Position numbers and translations under genes: made by a program. Below, piece by piece: positions 8,021 to 17,381 of a stretch of 64,000 nucleotides of DNA. The notes under the pieces were generated by a model that was not told the DNA's origin, did no database searches, and saw nothing but the letters and a program-made list of their open reading frames with translations. Every line of letters starts with the position of its first letter. Positions within the stretch are counted from its first letter, which is position 1. Source of the DNA: Microcoleus vaginatus PCC 9802 (GTDB taxonomy: Bacteria > Cyanobacteriota > Cyanobacteriia > Cyanobacteriales > Microcoleaceae); the NCBI GenBank assembly GCA_022701275.1, contig CP031740.1, positions 2,987,001 through 3,051,000 of the forward strand, written 5' to 3'.

Positions 8021-8965
8021 ATTGACTCTCCATTGTTTGACAGCACTTTGCAATGTCTGCGGCAGCCACTTATCGTACTGAGGATAAACAGGCAAACGCT
8101 TTACGAGTTGCCATCCCGATGCTGCTAAAATTTCTGTTAAAGTTTGGTGTTGCAGGTGAGGATAATCGGGATTAACTTCATCCCGCGGCCCAATTCCTCC
8201 TAAATCTCTAGCACCTGCTTCTAAACAAGCCAGCAATATGTCTGGCTGTGCAACTAAATTGGGGGGAATTTGCAGCCTGATTTCAGATGGTAAAATGCTG
8301 CGGGCGATCGCAATAACTTCCGGCATTTTTGTAGCATCAAAAACTTCACCGTCCCAACTTTGCTGATTTCCCGGACTGTGTGGCTGGAGGATAACTTCTT
8401 GAATGTGATTGTAACGCGAATGAATCCGGGCGATCGCCTCCAGCGTCTCAATCCAATCTGCCTCACTTTCCCCAATTCCCAGCAGCAAACCAGTTGTAAA
8501 CGGAATCTTCAATTCCCCAGCCCATTCTAACTGTTGCAGCCGCAGCGCCGGCACTTTACTCGGTGCGTGCCGGTGAACAGTTTGTAACAAATGTGGGGCA
8601 AGCTGTTCTAGCATCAGCCCCATCGATACATTTACCTCTTTTAACTGTGCCATCTCCTCAAAGCTGAGCGGCCCCACATTAGTATGCGGCAAAAATCCCA
8701 GAGCAAGTGTTAGTTCGCACAAATCGTAAATCCGCTGCAACCAAGCTTTTCGCCGTTGACTGTGAGGATGTACCTCGCCGCTGAGGATGAGAATTTCAAT
8801 TACACCTTGAGTTTGCAGCAACTTAAGCTGTTTTTCGGCTTGTGCGAGTGTCAACCAAGGACTTTGCAGCGGTTCTGCTCGAAAATTGCAATAGGTGCAG
8901 CGATTGTAACACTCGTAAGTGGGAACCAGAGTATAAGCAGGGCTGTAGGTGACGGTGCGGGACAT
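8012..8965 (-). CDS. cofG: 7,8-didemethyl-8-hydroxy-5-deazariboflavin synthase subunit CofG
   Basis: A 317-residue radical SAM enzyme. It has a Cys-x3-Cys-x2-Cys motif (CYNRCTYC) at residues 19-26 for the 4Fe-4S cluster, then the CofG-type blocks LILSGEVHP, GLMLEQ, TTGLLLGIGE and a C-terminal GIGPRDEVNPDYP. CofG works with CofH to build the 5-deazaflavin chromophore F0, which cyanobacteria use as an antenna in some photolyases. CofH is not in this window. The gene is divergent from psbA with a 361-base gap. The last codons and stop come from a heptamer repeat, so the C-terminus may be slightly altered compared with relatives. Confidence 0.92.
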   Translation of the reverse strand: MSRTVTYSPAYTLVPTYECYNRCTYCNFRAEPLQSPWLTLAQAEKQLKLLQTQGVIEILILSGEVHPHSQRRKAWLQRIYDLCELTLALGFLPHTNVGPLSFEEMAQLKEVNVSMGLMLEQLAPHLLQTVHRHAPSKVPALRLQQLEWAGELKIPFTTGLLLGIGESEADWIETLEAIARIHSRYNHIQEVILQPHSPGNQQSWDGEVFDATKMPEVIAIARSILPSEIRLQIPPNLVAQPDILLACLEAGARDLGGIGPRDEVNPDYPHLQHQTLTEILAASGWQLVKRLPVYPQYDKWLPQTLQSAVKQWRVNRF

Positions 8966-9232
8966 TCCTTGGGATTTTTATCGATCGGACTTACGCAACA
9001 ACATATATCTGTGCAGTGCGAGTTTTGCGGTTGGCGATCGCAACCCTTCATCTATCTTAACACTGACGCCCCTCCCGAATCTGCCTATCCAGGTAGATTA
9101 TGAGCATTCCGCTTCTCGTGCGATCGCCCACAAATTCCGCTTTCTGCTTTTAAAAACCCCACACAGCAAGCTTTGTAGGCTTATATAAGCTATCTTTATA
9201 ACACGTATAACAAAAACTGTGCTTAGAAACCC

Positions 9233-9261
9233 TTTACAAACGGAAATAAAAGCTTTATGTT
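9233..9261 (+). promoter_or_regulatory. Candidate psbA promoter
   Basis: TTTACA (9233-9238) and TATGTT (9256-9261) are spaced by 17 bases, giving a start near 9268 and a leader of about 60 bases, which fits psbA genes. The rest of 8966-9326 between the divergent cofG and psbA holds no gene; alternative TATA-rich boxes at 9180-9210 could also serve. Confidence 0.45.
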
Positions 9262-9326
9262 TATTTACATGGCGGAACACAAAGCCGTCACGAACATTGA
9301 AAACCAAATAAAGCAATCATAAGCAA

Positions 9327-10409
9327 ATGACAACAACCTTACAACAGCGCGAAAGCGCCAATGTCTGGGAGCGCTTCTGCGAGTGGGTCACAAGCACAGA
9401 CAACCGCATTTATGTAGGTTGGTTCGGCGTCTTGATGATTCCTACCTTGCTCAGCGCCACCATCTGCTACATCATCGCCTTCATCGCTGCCCCTCCAGTG
9501 GACATCGACGGCATCCGTGAACCAGTAGCAGGTTCCTTGATGTACGGTAACAACATCATCACAGGTGCAGTTGTTCCTTCATCCAACGCCATCGGCTTAC
9601 ACTTCTACCCAATCTGGGAAGCAGCTTCCCTCGATGAGTGGTTGTACAACGGCGGCCCTTACCAATTGGTAATTTTCCACTTCCTGATCGGTGTATTTTG
9701 CTACATGGGTCGCGAATGGGAATTGTCCTACCGCTTAGGTATGCGTCCTTGGATCTGCGTCGCTTACTCTGCACCAGTTGCAGCAGCAACCGCAGTATTC
9801 TTGATCTACCCAATTGGACAAGGTTCTTTCTCTGACGGTATGCCCTTGGGTATCTCCGGTACATTCAACTTCATGATCGTGTTCCAAGCCGAGCACAACA
9901 TCCTGATGCACCCGTTCCACATGTTGGGAGTTGCTGGTGTCTTCGGTGGTAGCTTGTTCTCCGCCATGCACGGTTCTCTCGTTACTTCTTCCTTGGTTCG
10001 TGAAACAACCGAAACCGAATCGCAAAACTACGGTTACAAATTCGGTCAAGAAGAAGAAACCTACAACATCGTCGCAGCCCACGGCTACTTCGGTCGTTTG
10101 ATTTTCCAATACGCTTCATTCAACAACAGCCGTTCTTTGCACTTCTTGTTAGGTGCATGGCCAGTTGTCGGCATCTGGTTTACCGCTTTGGGTATCTCCA
10201 CGATGGCTTTCAACCTCAACGGTTTCAACTTCAACCAATCGATTATCGACTCGCAAGGTCGTGTCATCAATACTTGGGCTGATGTGATCAACCGCGCTAA
10301 CTTGGGTATGGAAGTAATGCACGAGCGCAATGCTCACAACTTCCCGCTTGACTTGGCTGCTGGTGAAACAACTCCCGTAGCAATGGTTGCTCCTTCTATC
10401 AACGGCTAA
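9327..10409 (+). CDS. psbA: Photosystem II D1 protein, Glu130 (high-light) form
   Basis: A 360-residue D1 protein of standard length with five membrane helices. The key residues fall at canonical positions: Tyr161 (YZ), Asp170, Glu189 and His190, His198 (P680 ligand), His215 and His272 (non-haem iron), Ser264 (QB site), and His332, Glu333, His337, Asp342 and Ala344 for the Mn cluster and C-terminal cleavage. A 16-residue extension after Ala344 would be removed by CtpA. Residue 130 is Glu (GREWELS), which marks the high-light or stress isoform class rather than the Gln130 form. It is single here, so other psbA copies must lie elsewhere. A strong terminator follows at once. Confidence 0.98.
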   Translation: MTTTLQQRESANVWERFCEWVTSTDNRIYVGWFGVLMIPTLLSATICYIIAFIAAPPVDIDGIREPVAGSLMYGNNIITGAVVPSSNAIGLHFYPIWEAASLDEWLYNGGPYQLVIFHFLIGVFCYMGREWELSYRLGMRPWICVAYSAPVAAATAVFLIYPIGQGSFSDGMPLGISGTFNFMIVFQAEHNILMHPFHMLGVAGVFGGSLFSAMHGSLVTSSLVRETTETESQNYGYKFGQEEETYNIVAAHGYFGRLIFQYASFNNSRSLHFLLGAWPVVGIWFTALGISTMAFNLNGFNFNQSIIDSQGRVINTWADVINRANLGMEVMHERNAHNFPLDLAAGETTPVAMVAPSING

Positions 10410-10427
10410 GTTTTAGTCCTCGATTAC

Positions 10428-10463
10428 AAAAAGCGCTCCTAGAAATAGGGGCGCTTTTTGTTT
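10428..10463 (+). terminator. psbA intrinsic terminator
   Basis: AAAAAGCGC pairs with GCGCTTTTT around a 14-base loop and is followed by more T residues. It is a textbook terminator 18 bases after the psbA stop. Confidence 0.82.
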
Positions 10464-10845
10464 GGGTAAAAATATTTTTAGAGACCTGTTTCTATCCCTT
10501 AAATCCCTTAAATCCGTTACCCCCTTACCTCCGTTACATCCATTCGTGGCTTTCCTTCTTCCTTTTTACTTATTTTTTCTTCCTTTATTCTTTAATTTTT
10601 TATGATTACTATAGAACATAGCCACTAGGCCGATCGAGATACTGTGACATACTCCACGGGCGAAATCTTATATTATGGTCTAGGATTCCAATAGTCGGAT
10701 TCAGGATATGTTGGGCTTGCTATAAAGTGTTCGCTAGCAGCAATGCAATTGTGTCAATTCCAGAATCTAACCATAGACAAATGTAGCTGATCGGGAGTCG
10801 CTCCTCACCGTCCCAAGCGCTCTATCTGTAAGGAGAATTTGTATT
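10464..10845. other. Intergenic region, no gene seen
   Basis: No convincing reading frame or RNA gene is visible. The first part has short TTAAATCC-type repeats near 10495-10530. The last 40 bases before the GerMN gene carry a good ribosome site (AAGGAG, about 10831-10836). Confidence 0.4.
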
Positions 10846-11616
10846 ATGAAAGATGGACAAGAAGTACGCCGCGTCTCCACAGCCGTCATTGCCGGTGTTT
10901 GCGGGTTGGCTTTACTGGCGGGAGGGGGCATTGCCTGGTGGACCGCGAACCGTTCGCCAACCCCCGCAAATACGCAGTCTTCTGCTCAAACTACCGCTCC
11001 GCCGCTGTCCCCAAGTCCTGCGGAATCTCCTGCTGTAGTTATCCCCGTACCCCCTCCAAATCCTGTACAAGTGCCACAGGTTCAGAGGCCACAGGTTCAG
11101 ACGCCGCAGGTTCAGACACCTCAAGCTCAGACGCCGCAGGCTCTAGTCCCAAAGTCGCCGCAGCCAAAGCCTTTGCCGCAGACGGATGTCCAGACAGTGC
11201 AAGTCTACTGGGTTAAAGATGCCAGCGGTAAATTTGAGGGAGTTCCTACGAAAGTAGCTGTCAAACAAGCTGACAAGCCTGATGCAGCTTTACAAGCTGC
11301 TTTTAACAGTTTGTTGGCCGGGCCGAAGGATGGAACTGTTTCTAGCGAAATTCCTAATGGGACAAAACTCAGGGGTTTGAGTGTCAAGAATGACGGAGTT
11401 TATGTCGATTTGTCAGCCGAATTTACTTCGGGGGGAGGGAGCAATTCGATGACGGGCCGGTTAGGGCAAGTCATCTATACGGCTACGAGTTTACAACCGA
11501 ATACCAAGGTTTGGATTTCGGTGGAAGGGAAGCCTTTAGAACTTTTAGGCGGCGAAGGTTTGGAGGTGGCTCAGCCGAGTACCCGCCAAAGTTTTGACAA
11601 AAATTTTCCCCTTTAG
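10846..11616 (+). CDS. GerMN domain-containing membrane-anchored protein
   Basis: A 256-residue protein. An N-terminal membrane segment (about residues 12-34, ending GGIAWWTAN) is followed by a long Pro/Gln linker (about residues 35-115) built from a PQVQ/TPQ repeat. The GerMN (sporulation/germination) domain follows (about 117-245), with blocks VQVYWV, DAALQAAFNSLLAGP, SVKNDGVYVDLSAEF and QVIYTATSL. The domain is thought to bind ligands or peptidoglycan-associated partners in the periplasm. Cyanobacteria carry such proteins without sporulating and their role is not settled. A ribosome site lies just upstream of the ATG at 10846. Confidence 0.82.
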   Translation: MKDGQEVRRVSTAVIAGVCGLALLAGGGIAWWTANRSPTPANTQSSAQTTAPPLSPSPAESPAVVIPVPPPNPVQVPQVQRPQVQTPQVQTPQAQTPQALVPKSPQPKPLPQTDVQTVQVYWVKDASGKFEGVPTKVAVKQADKPDAALQAAFNSLLAGPKDGTVSSEIPNGTKLRGLSVKNDGVYVDLSAEFTSGGGSNSMTGRLGQVIYTATSLQPNTKVWISVEGKPLELLGGEGLEVAQPSTRQSFDKNFPL

Positions 11617-11724
11617 TAATTATGAGTCATTAGTTACAAGCCATTAGTCATCGGTCTGAAGACCGATCGTAGGAATTGATAACTGATGACTCATGACAGA
11701 CGACTGAGAACTGGCAACTAATTT

Positions 11725-12078
11725 TCAGTGCTTCGTAGTTAGGCTAAATGCCCGAAAGTGTAGGGCTTGCTGTTCGATCCTGCTGGCAAGCCGATCGCAC
11801 ACCATATTACACAGCTCGAAAATTAACTCGTCTTGCACCTTATAATAAGCTGAAGTTCCTTCACTCCGGCGAGTGAGGATACCAGCTTGGAGCATGAGTT
11901 TTAGGTGCTTAGAAACATTGGCTTGACTCGTTTGAGTAGCTTCCACCAATTCTTGCACGCATTTTTCGCCGTCGCGAAGCAAGTTCAAAATTCGTAAACG
12001 CATGGGTTCGCTCAAAATACTGAAATACTCAGCAACTTGTTGCACAACCTCTTGCGGGACAGGCTGGGATGACTTCAT
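11725..12078 (-). CDS. ArsR/SmtB family transcriptional regulator
   Basis: A 117-residue winged-helix repressor-type protein. The order is an N-terminal helix with the SEPMRLRILNLL signature, recognition helix TSQANVSKHLKLMLQAGI, and beta-wing TRRSEGTSAYYKV. The alpha-3 metal site is weak: only one Cys (GEKCVQEL) is present instead of CVC, so binding of a classical thiophilic metal there is doubtful; a second Cys pair (ELCNMVC) sits near the C-terminus. I chose the Met at 12078 because family members start near the SSQPVPQEV segment; the frame is open to 12117. It lies 69 bases downstream of accB on the same strand, so it may be co-transcribed. Confidence 0.85.
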   Translation of the reverse strand: MKSSQPVPQEVVQQVAEYFSILSEPMRLRILNLLRDGEKCVQELVEATQTSQANVSKHLKLMLQAGILTRRSEGTSAYYKVQDELIFELCNMVCDRLASRIEQQALHFRAFSLTTKH

Positions 12079-12147
12079 CAAACTCACCGGAGAGAAGTGA
12101 TCGGGAAATATTAGCATTTATTCTGTCCATAACAATAAAGTAATCCT

Positions 12148-12705
12148 TCAATCCGGATTAATTCGCATCAAAACTTGACCGTATTCGACAGGTTCGCCAT
12201 TTTGAACTAAAATTTCCATCACTTGACCGGAGACTTCATCCGCATCGATCTCGTTCATCAGCTTCATCGCTTCGATAATACAAACTGTCTGATTGACCTT
12301 GATGCGATCGCCCACATTGACAAAAGGCGGCTCGTCGGGAGCAGCAGCGCGATAAAAGGTTCCTACCATCGGCGAGATAATTGGCACCCATTTCGTATCG
12401 ACAGAAGCAGGTACGGCAGCAGGTACGGCCACAGGGGCGACGGGTACAGGGGCAGCCATATCCGCTGCTAAATTTTGGTCAACAGCAGGAGGTGACGCTA
12501 ATGTGGGGCTAGCAACCGCGCCCAACGCGCTCGGAGCGACAGTCGCCACGGCAGCAGGGAGCGCAGCAGAGGTGCTTGGTGAACTTGCCAGAATGCCTTT
12601 GCGTACTGTCAGTTCAATATCCCCACTTTTTAAAGTCAGTTCCGAAATGCCAGTTTTGTCTAATACAGTTAGCAGGTCACAAAGCTGGTTTAAGTCTAGT
12701 TGCAC
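12148..12705 (-). CDS. accB: Biotin carboxyl carrier protein of acetyl-CoA carboxylase
   Basis: A 185-residue protein. It has an N-terminal helical segment (LNQLCDLLTVLDKTGISELTL), a long Ala/Pro/Val-rich flexible linker (about residues 40-110), and a C-terminal biotinyl domain with the EAMKLMNEI motif. The Lys of that motif is the biotinylated residue. It carries biotin between the carboxylase and transferase parts of acetyl-CoA carboxylase in fatty acid synthesis. It lies 199 bases after efp on the same strand, an order conserved in cyanobacteria. Confidence 0.96.
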   Translation of the reverse strand: MQLDLNQLCDLLTVLDKTGISELTLKSGDIELTVRKGILASSPSTSAALPAAVATVAPSALGAVASPTLASPPAVDQNLAADMAAPVPVAPVAVPAAVPASVDTKWVPIISPMVGTFYRAAAPDEPPFVNVGDRIKVNQTVCIIEAMKLMNEIDADEVSGQVMEILVQNGEPVEYGQVLMRINPD

Positions 12706-12721
12706 AGCAGATTCAAGGGTA

Positions 12722-12761
12722 ATTGAGAATTGAAAATTGAAAATTGAAAATTGAAAATTCA
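12722..12761. repeat. Heptamer tandem repeat (AATTGAA type)
   Basis: Five tandem units of about 7 bases (ATTGAAA) lie directly upstream of the accB start, in the efp-accB spacer. A related AACTAAAA run is at 12868-12884. Confidence 0.55.
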
Positions 12762-12904
12762 GAATCAGCCGAAGCTAGGAGCACCAACGACTTTGGAGGC
12801 AAAAGGGATAGTTTTTAAGCTGTGAGCAATGAGTATTGAATTTGGACTTCTTTAACTCATAACTCAGAACTAAAAACTAAAAACTCCCTTTTCCTTCCTC
12901 GTTT

Positions 12905-13462
12905 CTACTCTCGGCCGAGGTACTTGTCTTCACGAGTATCAATCCGAATCCGTTCTCCAATGGAAATAAACAGAGGCACCATAATCTGAGCGCCAGTGGA
13001 GAGGATGGCGGGTTTGCTGCCACCAGTGGCAGTATCTCCTTTGACTCCGGGATCGGTTTGTATCACTTCCAAGACAACAGAGTTGGGCAGTTCCACTTCC
13101 ATGATTTGGTCGTTCCAGCGCAGGATGCTGACTTCCATACCTTCATTGAGGTACTTGACACGATCGCCTATTTGCTTAGCACTGAGCCGACTTTCCTCGT
13201 AAGTTTCCATATCCATAAAGACGAGCTCGTCGCCCTCTTTATAGGTATGTTGCATCACGCTCTTTTCCAGGTTGGCTTGAGGCATTGTCTCGCCCGCCCG
13301 GAAGGTTTGTTCTACTACGTTTCCGGTTTGGACGTTTTTTAATTTTGTCCGCACGAAAGCCGAGCCTTTTCCTGGCTTGACGTGGAGGAATTCGATAACC
13401 CGCCACACGCCGTTATTCCATTCAATTGAAACACCTGGTCGAAAGTCGTTACTGGATATCAT
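12905..13462 (-). CDS. efp: Translation elongation factor P
   Basis: A 185-residue EF-P of normal length with the three beta-barrel domains. The N-terminal domain holds the loop [10 protein letters not shown], whose Lys sits at the tip that approaches the peptidyl-transferase centre to relieve polyproline stalling. The C-terminal domain ends with the EF-P signature [14 protein letters not shown] chose the Met at 13462 ([10 protein letters not shown]), the standard N-terminus, over the in-frame Met six codons upstream. It is first in the efp-accB(-arsR) minus-strand cluster. Confidence 0.97.
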   Translation of the reverse strand: MISSNDFRPGVSIEWNNGVWRVIEFLHVKPGKGSAFVRTKLKNVQTGNVVEQTFRAGETMPQANLEKSVMQHTYKEGDELVFMDMETYEESRLSAKQIGDRVKYLNEGMEVSILRWNDQIMEVELPNSVVLEVIQTDPGVKGDTATGGSKPAILSTGAQIMVPLFISIGERIRIDTREDKYLGRE

Positions 13463-13741
13463 ATAAATTTTTGCGGGCAATCCCGTCGCCTTGCGGGCAC
13501 GGGGGAACTACAGTCAGGTTAAAGCCGCAGTCTAGCTGACGGCATCAAAAAGCAATTGGCATTTTATTTTACCGTTCAAAGGGAGCAAGTGCTGTACGGA
13601 AATGTTAATGGCAGGGAGCAAGGGGCTGTTGTTAGTGGGTAACTCCTTCCCGGGCCAAACCAACAGACACTTTAGATGGGTAGCAGCTTAGAGGGCGGGC
13701 AGCGCTGTGGGAAGATAAGAGAGGCAATAAAAGTTAAAGTT

Positions 13742-14866
13742 ATGTTGCATTGGTCTAATTTCTCGATCGATACGTGCAAGCGCTGGGTCAAAACCGTCGC
13801 TTTAGCGCTCTTGCTGTTCACTCTCTCCCTGAGTTTCAGTGCAGTCTCCCATGCCAAACGCCCCAGCAGCAGTATGCCTGCGGGGAATGCGATTACGGAC
13901 GGCCGGGCGCTGCTGCGCTTCGCTTTACCTCTTGACAATCAGACTGTGCGAGATTTGCAAATCAGTCTCGAAGACATTAACAACCACATACGGGCCAAAC
14001 GTTGGGGGCCGATTAGCAGCGATGTCAGCAAGGCTTCCAGGATTCTCAACCTTCGGGTGTCTGACATTTTAGAGAGTATTCCCGAGGCGAAAAAGCCACA
14101 AGCTGAGGCGCTACTGGCACGAATCAAGGAGGGAATTGCTCAACTGGAAAAGGCTGTTGAGGCTAAAGACAGGGACAAAGTGACGGACTTGAAAGCCACA
14201 ATCCTGGCTTCGGTAGGCGAAATCGAAGAGTTGATGGTGACAAAGTTTCCTTTTGAAGTGCCGGCCAAGTATGCTAATCTGCCTCAACTGAAAGGGCGCG
14301 CTACTGTGTCTGTACAAACTGAAAAAGGGGAAATTACTGTTGTGGTTGACGGCTACAGCGCGCCGGTTACGGCTGGTAATTTTGTCGATTTGGTCGATCG
14401 AGGTTTTTATGACGGTTTGCCGTTTATTCGATCGGAAGAATCCTACGTTTTGCAAACCGGAGACCCCGAAGGCAAGGAAGAGGGTTTTATTGACCCAGCT
14501 ACTGGCAAATACCGGAATGTTCCGCTGGAAGTGCTCGTCAGGGACGAAAAGGAGCCTATTTACGGGATTACTCTAGAAGATGCGGGGCGTTATCGGGACG
14601 AACCTGTTTTGCCTTTTTCTGCTTTCGGTACTGTGGCAATGGCCCGTACAGAAACTGACCCTGATAGCGCTTCTTCTCAGTTTTTCTTTTTCTTGTTTGA
14701 GCCTGAACTCACGCCCGCTGGCCTGAATCTGTTGGACGGCCGGTATGCTGTTTTTGGTTACATGATTGAAGGAAAAGAAGTTTTGGAGCAACTGAAGCAG
14801 GGAGACAAGATTGTATCTGCTAAGGTAGTTAAAGGACTCGAAAATTTGGTGCGACCTCAAGTTTAA
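13742..14866 (+). CDS. Thylakoid-lumen-type peptidyl-prolyl cis-trans isomerase (TLP40/CYN38-like)
   Basis: A 374-residue protein starting at ATG 13742; the frame is open to 13676, but the nearer Met precedes a clear signal peptide (VALALLLFTLSLSFSAVSHA). The mature N-terminal half (about residues 50-170) is a helical bundle typical of plant TLP40/CYP38. The C-terminal half is a cyclophilin-like beta-barrel with VQTEKGEITVVVDGYSAPVTAGNFVDLVDRGFYDG and SSQFFFFLFEP. Several residues of the normal catalytic Arg-Phe site are replaced, as in CYP38, so isomerase activity may be low. Homologues help assemble photosystem II and its oxygen-evolving complex in the lumen. Confidence 0.88.
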   Translation: MLHWSNFSIDTCKRWVKTVALALLLFTLSLSFSAVSHAKRPSSSMPAGNAITDGRALLRFALPLDNQTVRDLQISLEDINNHIRAKRWGPISSDVSKASRILNLRVSDILESIPEAKKPQAEALLARIKEGIAQLEKAVEAKDRDKVTDLKATILASVGEIEELMVTKFPFEVPAKYANLPQLKGRATVSVQTEKGEITVVVDGYSAPVTAGNFVDLVDRGFYDGLPFIRSEESYVLQTGDPEGKEEGFIDPATGKYRNVPLEVLVRDEKEPIYGITLEDAGRYRDEPVLPFSAFGTVAMARTETDPDSASSQFFFFLFEPELTPAGLNLLDGRYAVFGYMIEGKEVLEQLKQGDKIVSAKVVKGLENLVRPQV

Positions 14867-14870
14867 TTAA

Positions 14871-15026
14871 TGACGGCGATTACAATCGCTTCTACACCAA
14901 AGTGACGGCGATTAAAATCGCTTTTACACAAATAAAGCCCGCCTGCGCGGGCTAAAAAAATCACTATTGACAGCCAATGAAATCGCTTCTAAATAAAGGT
15001 TACAGCGATTGAAATCGCTTCGGCAC
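14871..15026. repeat. Cluster of dispersed two-hairpin repeats
   Basis: Three copies of a GGCGATTANAATCGCTTCTACAC-like palindrome (14871, 14903 and about 15001) plus a GCCCGCC ... GGCGGGC-type hairpin followed by TAAAAAAA (14938-14960). The second hairpin with its A/T tail could act as a terminator after the cyclophilin gene. The same family occurs at 16490, 17382, 33101, 33611 and 59903. Confidence 0.55.
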
Positions 15027-15107
15027 AGACAAATTCAGCCTCTGCGGGATGGAAGAAGAGATAATTTTTATAGTTTCGTTATTGAAATCAGGAATTTAAT
15101 CGACAGT

Positions 15108-15422
15108 ATGGCAATTTTAGAATTTTTATTGGTAATGGGTTTGGGCGGATTCGCAGGCTTGTTGATAGTAAAAAATGTGAATGAAAACAAGCAAAAACAG
15201 CGGTTGGATGAGGCTTTTTATCAGTTATTGGAAACTCAAAATAGTCAAATTTCGCTGATTCAACTGGCCGCTAATGCTAGGGTTGAGGCTGAAGTTGCTC
15301 AGCAGTATTTAACTCGGCAAGTTAAGATTTTTTCGGCGGTTTTAGAGGTAGATGATGAAGGAGATACTTTTTATAGATTTCCTAGGTTGCGCTTGCCGCC
15401 GAGTTCGAGTAAGGAATGGTGA
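15108..15422 (+). CDS. Small conserved hypothetical protein with N-terminal membrane segment
   Basis: A 104-residue protein. A hydrophobic N-terminus (MAILEFLLVMGLGGFAGLLIV) is likely a single membrane anchor. A charged region follows, then a segment that looks like a short helix-turn-helix (NSQISLIQLAANARVEAEVAQQYLTRQ), and a C-terminal beta-hairpin (AVLEVDDEGDTFYRFPRL). The last two parts resemble a winged-helix fold. I chose ATG 15108 because it begins the hydrophobic segment; upstream sequence is repeat-derived. It ends 33 bases before thiL on the same strand, so the two may share a transcript. Function unknown. Confidence 0.7.
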   Translation: MAILEFLLVMGLGGFAGLLIVKNVNENKQKQRLDEAFYQLLETQNSQISLIQLAANARVEAEVAQQYLTRQVKIFSAVLEVDDEGDTFYRFPRLRLPPSSSKEW

Positions 15423-15454
15423 AGTGAGAAAGTGCGATCGACTAATTCAAATTT

Positions 15455-16450
15455 ATGCAAGTTAAAGATATCGGTGAACAAGGTCTTTTAAGAATATTGC
15501 AAAAATTCTGCCCCGCAGAGATAGTTGGTGATGATTGCGCTGTCATGCCTACAACTCCCAACCAATCTCTCGCTATCACTACAGATATGTTGGTGGATGG
15601 AGTGCATTTTAGCGATCGCACTACGGGGCCTTATTACGCAGGATGGCGCGCCGCAGCGGCGAATTTGTCGGATCTGGCGGCTATGGGAGCAAAGCCTCTG
15701 GCGGTGACTGTAGCCCTCGCTGTGGCGGCGGATACGGCTGTGGAGTGGGTTGAAGAGTTTTATCGGGGGATGACGGCTTGCTTGCAAGAATATGATACGC
15801 CGATCGTCGGTGGCGATGTTGTGCGATCGCCCGTGGTGACTGTGGCGATTACTGCTTTTGGGGAGGTTGAGTGCGATCGTACCATTAGTCGGTCAAATGC
15901 GCGATCGGGCTGGGCGATTGTCGCTACTGGGGTTCACGGAGCCTCCCGCGCGGGATTAGAATTGCTGTTAAATCCAGAATTCGGGCAAAATCTTTCAGAA
16001 GTCGATCGGGCTTCTTTAATTCTCGCTCACCAGCGCCCTAAACCGAGGCTCGATGTTTTGCCGGTTGTTTGGGAGATTTTAGATTCTGCAGGTGAGTTTT
16101 CCATCGCCGGAATGGACAGCAGCGACGGTTTAGCTGATGCGATTATTCAAATTTGTCGGGCTAGCGGTGTTGGCGCAAAAGTCGATCGCACAAAAATACC
16201 AATTCCCAATATTTTCAGCGAAATCTTATCAACCGAAAAAGCTTTAGATTGGGCATTATACGGCGGAGAAGACTTCGAGTTAGTGCTGTTTTTGCCCATC
16301 GCGAATGCTGAGTTATTAGTGGAAAAAATCGGTAATGGTGCTGCAATTGTGGGAATCGCTACGGATAGCACCGATATCTGGTTAACTGATAGCAGCGGCA
16401 TTTATCCTGATGCTATATTAAAACTCGATCGAGGATTTCAACACTTCTGA
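15455..16450 (+). CDS. thiL: Thiamine-monophosphate kinase
   Basis: A 331-residue AIR-synthase-fold kinase. Blocks seen: an N-terminal GDDCAVM, TTDMLVDGVHF, a Gly-rich ANLSDLAAMGA, PIVGGDVVRSP and GMDSSDGLADA in the C-terminal half. These contact ATP, Mg2+ and thiamine phosphate. The enzyme makes thiamine diphosphate, the active cofactor, in the cytoplasm. Length is normal. No TPP riboswitch is visible upstream; the gap to the previous gene is only 33 bases. It is rich in HIP1 sites, as expected for a long-resident core gene. Confidence 0.95.
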   Translation: MQVKDIGEQGLLRILQKFCPAEIVGDDCAVMPTTPNQSLAITTDMLVDGVHFSDRTTGPYYAGWRAAAANLSDLAAMGAKPLAVTVALAVAADTAVEWVEEFYRGMTACLQEYDTPIVGGDVVRSPVVTVAITAFGEVECDRTISRSNARSGWAIVATGVHGASRAGLELLLNPEFGQNLSEVDRASLILAHQRPKPRLDVLPVVWEILDSAGEFSIAGMDSSDGLADAIIQICRASGVGAKVDRTKIPIPNIFSEILSTEKALDWALYGGEDFELVLFLPIANAELLVEKIGNGAAIVGIATDSTDIWLTDSSGIYPDAILKLDRGFQHF

Positions 16451-16489
16451 ATTATCTTTTAGTCCACTGGGAGTGGATGAAAGTTGGTT

Positions 16490-16512
16490 TAAAGGCGGTT
16501 TCAACCGCCTAG
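16490..16512. repeat. Short dispersed palindrome
   Basis: GGCGGTTTCAACCGCC, a 16-base near-perfect palindrome of the same family as the repeats at 14871 and 59903. Confidence 0.5.
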
Positions 16513-16606
16513 TTTCTGCTCTTTGGTGGATGTATTCGGGTTGTTCTAGGTTGATTTTGTCGAGTTTTTTCAGATCAGCCCAGCCCTGATTATCTAACCT
16601 TGATAC

Positions 16607-17329
16607 GTTAGGGAAGGAGAAAGCCTCAAGGGTATAGACTGTTAAAGTTTCCTCAAAACAGCCGATCGCCCGTTACAGATTTTCCGCCAGCGAACCGTTG
16701 ACTCTGTTATTGTAGGCAGTAGCTAGATTATTTTGGGTTTGCGTCCATTTTTCACTACCGGGTTCGCGATTATTTAAAACTATTTGATAACCCGTAATGG
16801 CAATTTCAATATTATTCGATCTATTCCCACTGGGAAAGTCACTAATATGAATACTCAAATCTTCAATAAGACCGATAATTGAGCTAATTGTTTCTGAGTT
16901 TTCGCCGGCAATTAACTTCTGCGCCACTTGCTGTAAAGTCTCGGCAAAACTGGCATTAAGGAGATGTTGTCGCCCTTCCAGCATGGGGTAAATTACTGCT
17001 ATATCCCCCTTGCTATCTTGTTCGGCTTGCAATAATTCTAGGAAAAAATTTGCATACTCTTGGAAATTTTCGCTGCCCGAGTTAGTGCTACCTCCGTCAT
17101 CGTTCATATCGAGGATTTGCGCTAGATAACTAGCTAGATGTCGCAGGAATTTAGCCCCATTTTCCCCTCCTTGTTCTGCTAAGGTTGATGCTACTAACTC
17201 GCAAGTTTCCAGAAATCCGCGATCGAGTAATTCTGAGTTATCCTGTAATATTTGCGGTTCGTCTCCCTTGGGGGCATTCAGCAGGGTGTGAATTAATTGC
17301 AGATAGGCTTGGGCGCGGTTTTCTTCCAT
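16607..17329 (-). pseudogene. Truncated TPR (CHAT-associated type) protein with nonsense codon
   Basis: The intact N-terminal 218 residues (17329-16673) match the N-terminal module of large cyanobacterial TPR-CHAT proteins: AYLQLIHTLLNAPKGDEPQIL, a helical region, then the first TPR unit (IAITGYQIVLNNREPGSEKWTQTQNNLATAYNNR). The frame stops at TAA (16673-16675) in NGSLAENL-stop-RAIGCFEETLTVYT. In family repeats that position is Glu (AENLERAI), so one GAA-to-TAA change explains it. TPR-like sequence continues about 20 residues past the stop and then is lost. The rest of the TPR array and the CHAT protease domain are missing. It is probably a remnant. Confidence 0.65.
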
Positions 17330-17381
17330 TTTGGGGAGTTGTGAATAACACCGGAATTGATTTTATCATGATTCGATGGTT

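Noticed and set aside
9559-10337. Several frames antisense to or shifted within psbA
   Set aside because: They are shadows of a very strongly conserved gene; none has family-like sequence.
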